From positions 1-39,030 of the forward strand of contig JBJHCZ010000022.1 in NCBI GenBank assembly GCA_050486285.1: DNA of 39,030 nt, in the 5' to 3' direction. Of this stretch, positions 14,585 to 22,143 are shown piece after piece. How positions within the stretch are numbered: position 1 is the stretch's first letter; every line of letters begins with the position of its first letter. The notes beneath the pieces are model-generated. The model ran no database searches. It was not told the DNA's origin and worked only from the letters and a program-made list of their open reading frames with translations. Position numbers and translations under genes: made by a program. This DNA is from JAITWN01 sp050486285. Its GTDB lineage: Bacteria; Pseudomonadota; Gammaproteobacteria; SZUA-140.

Positions 14585-15550
14585 ATGGATAATAATGATA
14601 AAGACATTCACAATATGAATTACAGGGACGGGCTGAGGCGATCGGACCTCAACCTGCTGCCGGTGTTCGACGCGCTGATGCGCGAGCGCAGCGTGACGCG
14701 CGCCGCCGCAAGGGTCTATCTCAGTCAGCCGGCGATGAGCAATGCGCTGAATCGCCTGCGCGAGATGCTCGACGACCCGGTGCTGGTCCGCACCGCGGAC
14801 GGGATGCGGCCGACACCGCGGGCGCTGGCGCTCGAGGGACCGTTGCGCATGATCCTGAATCAGCTCGACCGCATGCTGTGCCGGCCGCCGCCGTTCGATC
14901 CCGCCACCAGCCGCCAGCGTTTCTCGATCGCGATGACCGAGTATGGCGAGAGCGTCGTGTTGCCGCCGCTGGTCGAACGCGTGGCCGGCCTCGCGCCCGG
15001 GATCGCCATCGAGGCGCTGCCGCTCGGGCCGGAACTGCCGGAAGACAGGCTCGAGAGCGGCGGATTGCAACTCGTGATCGGCGTGCAGGGCTATTTCGAA
15101 ATCCCGGCGCGACTGCGCTCGCGGCCCTGGATCGAGGATCGCCTTGTCTGTCTGGTGCGCAAGGGGCATGCGGCGGCCGGCGCCGGTCGTTTGTCGCTTG
15201 CCCGCTATCTCGATTGCCGGCATGTCTATCCGTCGCCGCTCGGGCGGCGTGACAATATCCTCGATGCCTGGCTGGCGGACCAGGGCAAGCAGCGCTCGAT
15301 TGCGGTCGCCGCGCGCAGTTACTGGGCGGCCGCGCGCATCGCGGCGCGTACCGACTATGTCCTCAGCGTCCCGCAGCGCGTTGCGGAACCGCTGGCGCGG
15401 GCATTACCGCTGGCGCTGGTCGAGCCGCCGCGCGGAACGCCGCGCTTTCGTCTCGAGCTGATCTGGCATCCCCTGCAGGAAGGCGACGGCGGACTGCAGT
15501 GGCTGCTCGATGTCCTTGCGCAACCCGGCTTGCCCGCCATCCAGGCGTGA
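14585..15550 (+). CDS. LysR-family transcriptional regulator
   Basis: About 321 residues from 14585 or 311 from the ATG at 14615; neither has a Shine-Dalgarno sequence, and the TATAAT at 14572-14577 would make the first leaderless. The N-terminal helix-turn-helix is clear: LRRSDLNLLPVFDALMRERS, VTRAAARVYLSQPAMSNALN, RLREMLDDPVLVR. The rest is the periplasmic-binding-like effector domain. It belongs to the NodD/SyrM-like branch by the 'LNLLPVFDALMRERSVTRAA' start. It is divergent from the GlcG/HbpS-like gene, the usual arrangement for a LysR regulator and its target. The inducer is unknown. Confidence 0.87.
   Translation: MDNNDKDIHNMNYRDGLRRSDLNLLPVFDALMRERSVTRAAARVYLSQPAMSNALNRLREMLDDPVLVRTADGMRPTPRALALEGPLRMILNQLDRMLCRPPPFDPATSRQRFSIAMTEYGESVVLPPLVERVAGLAPGIAIEALPLGPELPEDRLESGGLQLVIGVQGYFEIPARLRSRPWIEDRLVCLVRKGHAAAGAGRLSLARYLDCRHVYPSPLGRRDNILDAWLADQGKQRSIAVAARSYWAAARIAARTDYVLSVPQRVAEPLARALPLALVEPPRGTPRFRLELIWHPLQEGDGGLQWLLDVLAQPGLPAIQA
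14606..14620. promoter_or_regulatory. LysR-type T-N11-A palindrome
   Basis: ATTCA-CAATA-TGAAT, a perfect 5-bp dyad fitting the T-N11-A rule for LysR sites. It lies just downstream of the predicted lysR transcription start, overlapping the second candidate ATG, suiting autorepression while activating the divergent gene. Confidence 0.45.
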
Positions 15551-15602
15551 CACCGTTGTAAGCCGCTGCGGACGCTTGTGGCGCGAATCTTCGCCGCGTG
15601 TC

Positions 15603-15608
15603 TATAAT
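15603..15608 (+). promoter_or_regulatory. -10 element of the EF-hand protein gene
   Basis: A perfect TATAAT, 70 bases before the ATG. The -35 region is weak: TTGTGG at 15576-15581 is 21 bases away. Confidence 0.35.
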
Positions 15609-15678
15609 CGATCGCGGCCATGCAGGACTGTCCGGCGGCTGGGCGGGTTCAGGGATTCGACAATCGGGAGAAAGGCGC

Positions 15679-17898
15679 ATGGCGGAGTCGGCGGCGGGGC
15701 ATGACTGGAAGTTCTTTACCGCGGGCGACTTCAAGCAGGTATCGCTTGCGAGCGGCGCGGATCTCATGGCGCTGGACCAGCTCGACCAGAAGCTGTGGGC
15801 CGCGCTCGCCTGCCCGGTCAAGGGCCTGCATTTCGATACCAAGACGCTCGAGCTGATCGATACCGACGGCGACGGCCGCATCCGCGCGCCGGAGCTGATC
15901 GCCGCGATCCGGTGGGCCGGCAGTCTGCTGCGGGATCCCGGCGAACTGCTTGCGCGGCATGAGCGCCTGCCGCTGGCCGCGATCGACGACGGCCATGAGC
16001 AGGGCGCGGCGATGCTCGCCGCCGCCCGCCATGTGCTGGAGCTGATCGGCAAGGACGACGCGACGGACATCGGCATCGACGAGACCGCCGACGCGGCCGC
16101 GCGCTTCGCGCAGATGCGCTTCAACGGCGACGGCGTCATCACCGCCGAGGCGGCCGGCGACGACGAGGCGCTGAAGGCGGTCATCGACGACATCATCGCC
16201 TGTCTCGGCGCCGACGCCGATCTTTCCGGCAAGCCCGGTATCTCGCGCGCGAAGCTCGATACCTTCCTCGCCGCCGCGGCGGTGTTCCCGGATCTTGCGC
16301 GTCAGCCCGACACCGACGCGACGATCATGACGATCGGCGATGCGACCGCGGCGGCGGCGGCCGCGATCGGCGCGGTGCGCGCGAAGGTCACCGATTACTT
16401 CACGCGCTGCCGGCTGGCGGTCTTCGACCCGCGCGCGGCGAATGTGCTGAACCGCGATGAAAAGGATTATCTGGCGATGTCCGTGACCGAGCTGCTGCCG
16501 TCGGCGGCGGAGATTGCCTTATTCCCGCTGGCGCATATCGAGGCCGGCAGGGCGCTGCCGCTCGACGACGGCGTCAATCCGGCCTGGGCCGACGCGATCA
16601 CGCGGCTGCATGACGACGCGATTGCGCCGCTGCTCGGCGCGCGCAAGGAACTGAGCCTCGACGACTGGCTGACCTTGCAGGCGAAGATTGCGCCGTTCGA
16701 GGCGTGGAACCGCGCGATGTCGGCGTCGCTGGTGCACACGCTGACGCTGGATCGGGTGCGGGCGATCCTCGCCGGCGACGCCGGCGAGCGGCTCGCCGCG
16801 TTGCTCGACAAGGATCTTGCCGAGGCGGGGACCGCGGCGGCAATCCGGGACGTCGACCGCTTCGTGCGCTATTGCCGGTACCTGCATCCGCTGTGCGAGA
16901 ACTTCGTCAACATGCGTCCGTTCTACAGCCGGGAGGCGCCGGCGATCTTCCAGGTTGGCCGGCTCTACATCGACCAGCGCAGTTGCGATCTGACGCTGCT
17001 CGTCAACGATGCCGCGAGGCAGGTGGCGATGGCGGCAATGGCCGGTACCTGTCTGGTCTTTTGCGACTGCGTGCGCAAGGGCAGCGGAGAAACGCGACAG
17101 ATCATTGCCGCGGTTACCAATGGCGATTCCGACAATCTCATCGTTGGCAGGAACGGCGTCTATTACGATCGTGACGGCCGCGACTGGGACGCGACAATCA
17201 CGAAGATCATCGACAACCCGATCAGCCTGCGCCAGGCCTTCTGGTCACCGTACAAAAAGCTGGTGCGGCTGATCGAGGAACAGGTCGCGAGGCGCGCGGC
17301 CGCCGCCGAGGCCGCCTCGTCATCGAAGATGGAGTCCACCGCGACCGATGCCGCGAATGTCGACAAGGCAAAGCCGCCCGAGGGGAAGAAGATCGATGTC
17401 GGCACCGTCGCCGCGATGGGCGTCGCCTTCGGCGCGCTGGCGACCGCAATCGCGGCAATCGCCGGTTATATGAGCGGACTCGTCAAGCTGCCGTTCTGGC
17501 AGTTATGCATCGCGCTCGGCGTGCTGATGCTGATCATCTCCGGGCCGTCGCTGGTGATTGCCTGGCTAAAGCTGCGCAAGCGCAATCTCGGTCCGCTGCT
17601 CGATGCCAACGGCTGGGCGATCAATGCCCGCGCCCGCATCAATGTCCCGTTCGGCGCCAGCCTGACCGGCATCGCGCAGCTGCCGCCCGGCGCGCGCGTC
17701 GAGTCCGGCGATCGCTTCGGCCAGCGTCCGGCTGCCTGGCCGAAGCTCGTGCTGACGATCGTGATCGTCGCCTTCTTCTACAGCCTGCTGAACTCGTTCG
17801 GGATCATCGAGCTGCTCACCGGCGGGCTGATCGGCGACCCGGCCGGCAGCCAGCCGGGCATCGAGAGCCTGATCCCGCCGAACGAGCCGCCGCCCTGA
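15679..17898 (+). CDS. Large EF-hand membrane protein of unknown function
   Basis: 739 residues from the ATG at 15679, which has a strong GGGAGAAAGG ribosome site; an upstream in-frame ATG at 15598 has none. Residues 61-72 (DTDGDGRIRAPE) are a perfect canonical 12-residue EF-hand loop. A second, degenerate loop (RFNGDGVITAEA, about 147-158) lacks the first and last ligands. The long middle (170-540) has no motif I recognise. An Ala/Glu-rich linker (about 535-572) leads to three membrane helices near 574-600, 605-631 and 689-713. Absence of a signal peptide suggests the large N-terminal part is cytoplasmic, sensing Ca2+ there, with a C-terminal membrane anchor. It stands alone between lysR and a convergent sqr. 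Confidence 0.75.
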   Translation: MAESAAGHDWKFFTAGDFKQVSLASGADLMALDQLDQKLWAALACPVKGLHFDTKTLELIDTDGDGRIRAPELIAAIRWAGSLLRDPGELLARHERLPLAAIDDGHEQGAAMLAAARHVLELIGKDDATDIGIDETADAAARFAQMRFNGDGVITAEAAGDDEALKAVIDDIIACLGADADLSGKPGISRAKLDTFLAAAAVFPDLARQPDTDATIMTIGDATAAAAAAIGAVRAKVTDYFTRCRLAVFDPRAANVLNRDEKDYLAMSVTELLPSAAEIALFPLAHIEAGRALPLDDGVNPAWADAITRLHDDAIAPLLGARKELSLDDWLTLQAKIAPFEAWNRAMSASLVHTLTLDRVRAILAGDAGERLAALLDKDLAEAGTAAAIRDVDRFVRYCRYLHPLCENFVNMRPFYSREAPAIFQVGRLYIDQRSCDLTLLVNDAARQVAMAAMAGTCLVFCDCVRKGSGETRQIIAAVTNGDSDNLIVGRNGVYYDRDGRDWDATITKIIDNPISLRQAFWSPYKKLVRLIEEQVARRAAAAEAASSSKMESTATDAANVDKAKPPEGKKIDVGTVAAMGVAFGALATAIAAIAGYMSGLVKLPFWQLCIALGVLMLIISGPSLVIAWLKLRKRNLGPLLDANGWAINARARINVPFGASLTGIAQLPPGARVESGDRFGQRPAAWPKLVLTIVIVAFFYSLLNSFGIIELLTGGLIGDPAGSQPGIESLIPPNEPPP

Positions 17899-17904
17899 CC
17901 GGGC

Positions 17905-19158
17905 TCAGCCGCCCTCGACGAACTTGCGCGCGTAGCTCTCCCTGCTCGGCAGGTCAATGCGATATCCCTTCAGCATGATGTGCCAGTACAGGAACGGGAA
18001 GCCCGTGGTCTTGCCGATCCACCAGAGATAGCGGGGCTTGCGCGGATCGAGCAGCGGAAACGACGGCAGCACCTTGCCGCCATAGCCGAACTCGGCGAGC
18101 ATCACCGCGCCCAGCGAGGTCGTCAGCGGGCACGAGCCGTAGCCGTCGTAGCGCGGCTCGACCGGCTTGCCGGCCCGCTGGTTCAGGATGTTGTCGACGA
18201 CGATCGGCGCCTGCTTGCGCACCGCAGCGGCGGTCTTCGCGTTCGGCGTCGTCGTCGCGTCGCCGAGCCCGAAGATGTTCGGGTATTTTTTGTGCTGCAG
18301 CGTGTTTTCGTGGACATCGACCCAGCCGGACGCGGCCGCGAGCGGGCTCTTCTTGATAAAATCCGGCGCGCTCTGCGGCGGCGTCACGTGGATCATGTCG
18401 AATTTCTTCTCGACGCGGGTCTTGTTGCCTTCGGCATCGCTGACCTCGAAGGTCGCGGTCTTGCCGGGGCCGTCGATCGCGACGAGGTTGTGATTGAAGC
18501 GGGTCTTGATCCCGTAGCCGGCCGCGATCGCCGCGAGCGGCTTGGCGAAGAACGGCACGCCGAACATCCCCGGGCCGGCGTTGCAGAACTCGATGTTGTA
18601 CATCTTGAGATTGCCGTGCTTGCGGAAGCGGTCGGCGGCGAGATACATGATCTTCTGCGGCGCGCCGGCGCACTTGATCGGCATCGGCGGCTGCGTGAAC
18701 AGCGCGGTGCCGGAGCGCATCCCCTTGATGCATTCCCAGGTGTATTCGACGGTGTCCGGCGAGTAGTTGCTGCAGACGCCGTGATTGTTCAGCGCCGACT
18801 TCAGGCCGTCGACCTTGTCCCAGTCGAGTTGCAGGCCGGGGCAGACGACGAGAAAGTCGTAGCTGACGACCGCGCCCGAGCGCAGCGTGACCTTGTAGTT
18901 CCCGGGATCGAAGGTCTCGGCCCAGTCGCGTATCCATTCGATGCCCGGGCCGATCAGGTCGGCCTCATTGCGCGTCGCCTGCGCCAGCGTGTACGCGCCG
19001 CCGCCGACGATCGTGAAGCCGGGCTGGTAGTAATGTTTTTCGGAGGGTTCGACGATTGCGATGTCGATGTCGGCCTTGCGCCGGCGCATGTCGTTCGCGA
19101 CCGATATGCCGGCGGCGCCGCCGCCGATGATCAGTACCGTGACGTGCCTTTCAGCCAT
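17905..19158 (-). CDS. sqr: Sulfide:quinone oxidoreductase, type II
   Basis: 417 residues. It oxidises sulfide and passes electrons to quinone at the membrane. The N-terminal FAD site is LIIGGGAAGISVAND, and YYQPGFTIVGGG is the family signature. The two redox cysteines aligned with human SQOR Cys201 and Cys379 are present: Cys163 in PIKCAGAPQKIMYLAADRF and Cys343 in YDGYGSCPLTTS. The second FAD-contact segment is NIFGLGDATTTPNAKTAAAV. The C-terminus (FLYWHIMLKGYRIDLPSRES) probably sits on the membrane. AGGAGGAATT precedes the ATG. No partner such as a persulfide dioxygenase or rhodanese gene is adjacent. Confidence 0.93.
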   Translation of the reverse strand: MAERHVTVLIIGGGAAGISVANDMRRRKADIDIAIVEPSEKHYYQPGFTIVGGGAYTLAQATRNEADLIGPGIEWIRDWAETFDPGNYKVTLRSGAVVSYDFLVVCPGLQLDWDKVDGLKSALNNHGVCSNYSPDTVEYTWECIKGMRSGTALFTQPPMPIKCAGAPQKIMYLAADRFRKHGNLKMYNIEFCNAGPGMFGVPFFAKPLAAIAAGYGIKTRFNHNLVAIDGPGKTATFEVSDAEGNKTRVEKKFDMIHVTPPQSAPDFIKKSPLAAASGWVDVHENTLQHKKYPNIFGLGDATTTPNAKTAAAVRKQAPIVVDNILNQRAGKPVEPRYDGYGSCPLTTSLGAVMLAEFGYGGKVLPSFPLLDPRKPRYLWWIGKTTGFPFLYWHIMLKGYRIDLPSRESYARKFVEGG

Positions 19159-19274
19159 GTAATTCCTCCTGAATCAGTCAAGAATAAACGGGCGTTATTC
19201 CGGCATTCCATGCCCTCCCAGTCTAACAGAACGGGAGTCTGGCAGATCGATCCGTGCAAATGCGTGCAGGGTTC

Positions 19275-20525
19275 TCAAACCGTGCGGCGGTGGCCATGCG
19301 GTTTCCACGCCGGCGCGATGACGTCGGGCATCGTCGAGCGCCCGAGCAGTCGCCCCGGCGCGAGCGTGAAATCGCCGTAGCGGCCGTTGATGCGGTCCAT
19401 GACGCGATGCACCGCATCGCGGCGTGCATGGTCATCGATGAACAGCTCGCGCTGGTTCCGGAACGGCTGCGGCGCCAGCGCCGTCACCTGGACCTGGAAG
19501 ATCCCCTGGCCGCGCCAGTCCTCGCGCATGACCTGGCGGCACAGCGACAGGATGACGCGGCCGTCGCGGGTCGGCAGCGCGCAGCGCCGCCGGCCGCCGA
19601 GCCAGTCGTCGGCGGTGCGCAGGCCGATGAAGAAATCCCGCGCCTCGAAGTCGTGCCGGCGCAGGCGCGCGGCGACCTTTTCGCTCATGTGCGACAGCCA
19701 GGTATGGATCAGCCGCGGATCGCGCGTGTTCGGTGGCACGACCTTGCCGTGGCCGATCGACTTCGGCGCCGCGACATTGATCTGCACGCCCTCCGGGTCG
19801 CGGCCCTGGCACATGTACCAGATGCGCCGGCCGGGATGGCCGAAGCGTCGCGCGAGCACGCCGATCGGCAGGCGCGCGACCTCGCCGCAGGTATGCGCGC
19901 CGTGGCGGGCAAGGAACGCGGCGATGCCGGGGCCGATGCCGCACAAGGCGGTGACCGGCGCATCGCGCAGCCTTGCGGCGGCCTCCCACGGCGGGATCAG
20001 CGTCAGGCCGTTCGGCTTGACGAGCTTCGCCGCGAACTTCGCCGTCGTCTTGTCGCCGCTGACGCCGATCGAGCAGGGCAGGCCGGCGTTGGCCTCGATG
20101 TTGTCGCGCACCAGGCGCGCGATGACCTCCGGCGGCCCCCACAGGCGCTGGCAATGGGTGACGTCGAGGAAGGCCTCGTCGACCGAGAATACCTCGATGT
20201 CCGGCGTGATGTCGTGCAGGCCGGCCATGATCCGGGTCGACACCGAGGCATAACGCCCCGGGCGCGCCGGGCGCCGGATCAGCCCCGGGCACAGGCGCTC
20301 TGCCTCGCGCAAGCGCATCCCGGTGTGGACGCCGAAGCGCCGCGCCTCGTAGGAGCAGGTGATGATGCAGGTGCCGGCCTCGCCGTTGGTCACCGCGACC
20401 GGTTGCCCGCGCAGTTCCGGGAAGTCCTGCTGCTCGATCGCGGCGAAGAACGCGTTCATGTCGACGAGCACGATCGCGCGCGGCCAGAAACCGGACGGGG
20501 ACGGCGGGGTGGGCTCGGCGGGCAT
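19275..20525 (-). CDS. dinB: DNA polymerase IV (Y family)
   Basis: 416 residues from the ATG at 20525, which has an almost perfect GAGGAGGT site; the open frame extends upstream to 20861 but that part is low-complexity. It does error-prone translesion synthesis. Catalytic acids: Asp22 in IVLVDMNAFFAAIEQ and Asp116/Glu117 in VFSVDEAFLDVT. The palm, the helix-hairpin-helix thumb (VTALCGIGPGIAAFLARHG) and the little-finger domain (IGHGKVVPPNTRD, RRHDFEARDFFIGLRT) are all present. The C-terminal beta-clamp motif is not obvious. No LexA box is visible upstream, so SOS control is not supported by this sequence. Confidence 0.9.
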   Translation of the reverse strand: MPAEPTPPSPSGFWPRAIVLVDMNAFFAAIEQQDFPELRGQPVAVTNGEAGTCIITCSYEARRFGVHTGMRLREAERLCPGLIRRPARPGRYASVSTRIMAGLHDITPDIEVFSVDEAFLDVTHCQRLWGPPEVIARLVRDNIEANAGLPCSIGVSGDKTTAKFAAKLVKPNGLTLIPPWEAAARLRDAPVTALCGIGPGIAAFLARHGAHTCGEVARLPIGVLARRFGHPGRRIWYMCQGRDPEGVQINVAAPKSIGHGKVVPPNTRDPRLIHTWLSHMSEKVAARLRRHDFEARDFFIGLRTADDWLGGRRRCALPTRDGRVILSLCRQVMREDWRGQGIFQVQVTALAPQPFRNQRELFIDDHARRDAVHRVMDRINGRYGDFTLAPGRLLGRSTMPDVIAPAWKPHGHRRTV

Positions 20526-20677
20526 CGGTGACCTCCTCAAGCCTGCGAGCATAGAGAACATTAAGAGATCATTCAAGGGCGACGGGGTCCGCGGGCACCC
20601 CTTGTTACCCCGGTCGGAGATCGTTACCCTTGGAATTTCCGGGAGTTTTTCCTGGCCACCCGAGCGGATCGAGGGCC

Positions 20678-21043
20678 ATGCTGGATTACTATCACCGCCT
20701 GGCGCGACGTCTCTACCGTTACCGCCTGGTCTTGTGGGGGCTGTCCGTGGGCGCGGTCGCGCTGTTCGCCGGCGCCGTCCTGCGCCAGGGGGCCGTCGAC
20801 GACCAGTGGGCGACGCTCGGCGCGATCGCCGTGCTGCTGTGGTCAATCTGCCTGCTGACACTGGCCTACAGCTTCCGCGCGCCGCTGCCGGTGGCCGGCG
20901 CGGGGGCCGGCTGGTTCACGCGCCAGACGATCCGGATCCGCCGTGGTTTCCTCTGGCTCATGGCGCTGGCGATGACGCTGCTGACCGGGCTCGTGATCTT
21001 CGCGTCCGTCCGGATCGCTGCGGTGCTGGTGCGAGGGCTGTAG
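20678..21043 (+). CDS. Small membrane protein of unknown function
   Basis: 121 residues from the ATG at 20678 (GAGGG upstream). There are three predicted membrane helices (near 16-36, 46-66 and 90-115), separated by basic loops (RRLYRYR, FTRQTIRIRRG). No family recognised. It ends 2 bases before the hydrolase start, so the two are co-translated and the proteins may work together at the inner membrane. Confidence 0.65.
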   Translation: MLDYYHRLARRLYRYRLVLWGLSVGAVALFAGAVLRQGAVDDQWATLGAIAVLLWSICLLTLAYSFRAPLPVAGAGAGWFTRQTIRIRRGFLWLMALAMTLLTGLVIFASVRIAAVLVRGL

Positions 21044-21045
21044 CG

Positions 21046-21897
21046 ATGGCGGCGCGGACCGGCCTGCGCTGGCTGCTGCAACTGGCGCTGGTCGTCGCCC
21101 TGGTCTATGTCGCCTTCGCCGCGATGATGACGCTGATCCAGGATCGCCAGATCTATCTGCCGATCGCGACGCTGGTGACGACGCCCGATGCGCATGGCCT
21201 GCCTTACGAGGAGGTCTGGCTGACGGCGGATGACGGCGTGCGCATCCATGGCTGGTACCTGCCGGCGCCGGACGGCGCAAATGCGGACGGTCGCGCGCCG
21301 ACGCTGCTGTTCCTGCACGGCAACGCCGGCAACATCAGCCACCGCATCCGCTCGCTGCGGCTGTTTCACGAGCTCGGCCTCGCGGTGCTGATCATCGACT
21401 ATCGCGGCTACGGGCAGAGCGAAGGGCGGCCCGACGAGCAGGGGCTCTATCTCGATGCGCTCGCCGGCTGGCGTCACCTGCGCGACGAACGCGGCATCGC
21501 GGCCGACGACATCGTCGTATTCGGACGCTCGCTCGGCGGCGCGGTCGCCGCCTGGCTCGCCGCGCGCGAGCGGCCGGGCGGGGTGATCCTCGAATCCGCA
21601 TTCACCAGCGCGACTGATCTCGGCCGCGAACTCTACCCGTGGCTGCCGGTGCGTCTGCTCCTGCGTGTCGACTACGACACGCTGGCCGCGGTGCCGGCGA
21701 TCGACGCGCCGCTGCTGATCGTCCACAGCCACGACGACGAGATCGCCCCCTTCGCCCATGGCCGCCGTCTCTACGAGGCCGCCGCCGGTCCGCGCACGCT
21801 GCTCGAACTGCGCGGCGGCCACAACGATGCCTTCATCGTCTCCGCCGCGGACTATCGGGAAGGACTGTCACGATTCCTCGCCGAAGTATTTCGCTAG
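21046..21897 (+). CDS. Membrane-anchored alpha/beta hydrolase (BEM46-like)
   Basis: 283 residues. An N-terminal membrane helix (LLQLALVVALVYVAFAAMMT) is followed by an alpha/beta hydrolase domain: oxyanion segment LLFLHGNAGNISHR, nucleophile Ser in VFGRSLGGAVAAW, Asp in IVHSHDDEIAPF and His in LELRGGHNDAFI. The form is that of the BEM46/ABHD13-type serine hydrolases, a family of unclear substrate with esterase or thioesterase activities. The C-terminus is intact. Confidence 0.85.
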   Translation: MAARTGLRWLLQLALVVALVYVAFAAMMTLIQDRQIYLPIATLVTTPDAHGLPYEEVWLTADDGVRIHGWYLPAPDGANADGRAPTLLFLHGNAGNISHRIRSLRLFHELGLAVLIIDYRGYGQSEGRPDEQGLYLDALAGWRHLRDERGIAADDIVVFGRSLGGAVAAWLAARERPGGVILESAFTSATDLGRELYPWLPVRLLLRVDYDTLAAVPAIDAPLLIVHSHDDEIAPFAHGRRLYEAAAGPRTLLELRGGHNDAFIVSAADYREGLSRFLAEVFR

Positions 21898-21922
21898 CAT
21901 CCAATCCAGCGTGACCGGCAGG

Positions 21923-21952
21923 TTGACCCTGCAAGCACATATCGGCTATGCT
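21923..21952 (+). promoter_or_regulatory. Promoter of the mgtE leader region
   Basis: -35 TTGACC (21923-21928), 18-base spacer, -10 TATGCT (21947-21952). It starts a transcript near 21959, before a short ORF and mgtE, so mgtE does not rely on read-through from the hydrolase gene. Confidence 0.6.
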
Positions 21953-21981
21953 GCGCGCGCCTTCCGACAAGGAGGCGCCGA

Positions 21982-22089
21982 ATGACATCAACGACGATGG
22001 ACGTGCCCTGTAGTACCCGCGACATCCTGACAATCGAGCTGCGATCCGCCCTGGATCGGCAGGCCGCGGAGATCCCGGCGCTCTCCTGA
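21982..22089 (+). CDS. Candidate 35-residue leader peptide before mgtE
   Basis: ATG at 21982 preceded by AAGGAGG (21969-21975), the best possible ribosome site. It encodes MTSTTMDVPCSTRDILTIEL and 15 more residues (RSALDRQAAEIPALS), then TGA 54 bases before the mgtE ATG. No signal peptide or membrane helix. It could be a regulatory leader, as mgtL is for mgtA in enteric bacteria, or a small protein in its own right. The gap after it is GC-rich and can fold. Confidence 0.5.
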   Translation: MTSTTMDVPCSTRDILTIELRSALDRQAAEIPALS

Positions 22090-22143
22090 GTTCCCGGGCT
22101 CGCCTCCGCGCTGCCGCGCCAGCGCCGACGCCGGAGGTGGACC

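Noticed and set aside
17980..19380. 466-codon plus-strand frame opposite sqr
   Set aside because: Exact shadow of the sqr codons, low-complexity Arg/Asp/Val composition.
20526..20677. SOS (LexA) box before dinB
   Set aside because: No CTGT-N8-ACAG dyad was found in the gap.
20526..20861. 112-codon N-terminal extension of DNA polymerase IV
   Set aside because: Arg/Pro-rich low-complexity sequence, while the ATG at 20525 has a nearly perfect ribosome site and gives the normal length.
21953..22143. M-box (ykoK) magnesium riboswitch before mgtE
   Set aside because: The leader is too short and lacks the conserved M-box segments; only the short ORF and a GC-rich dyad are visible.
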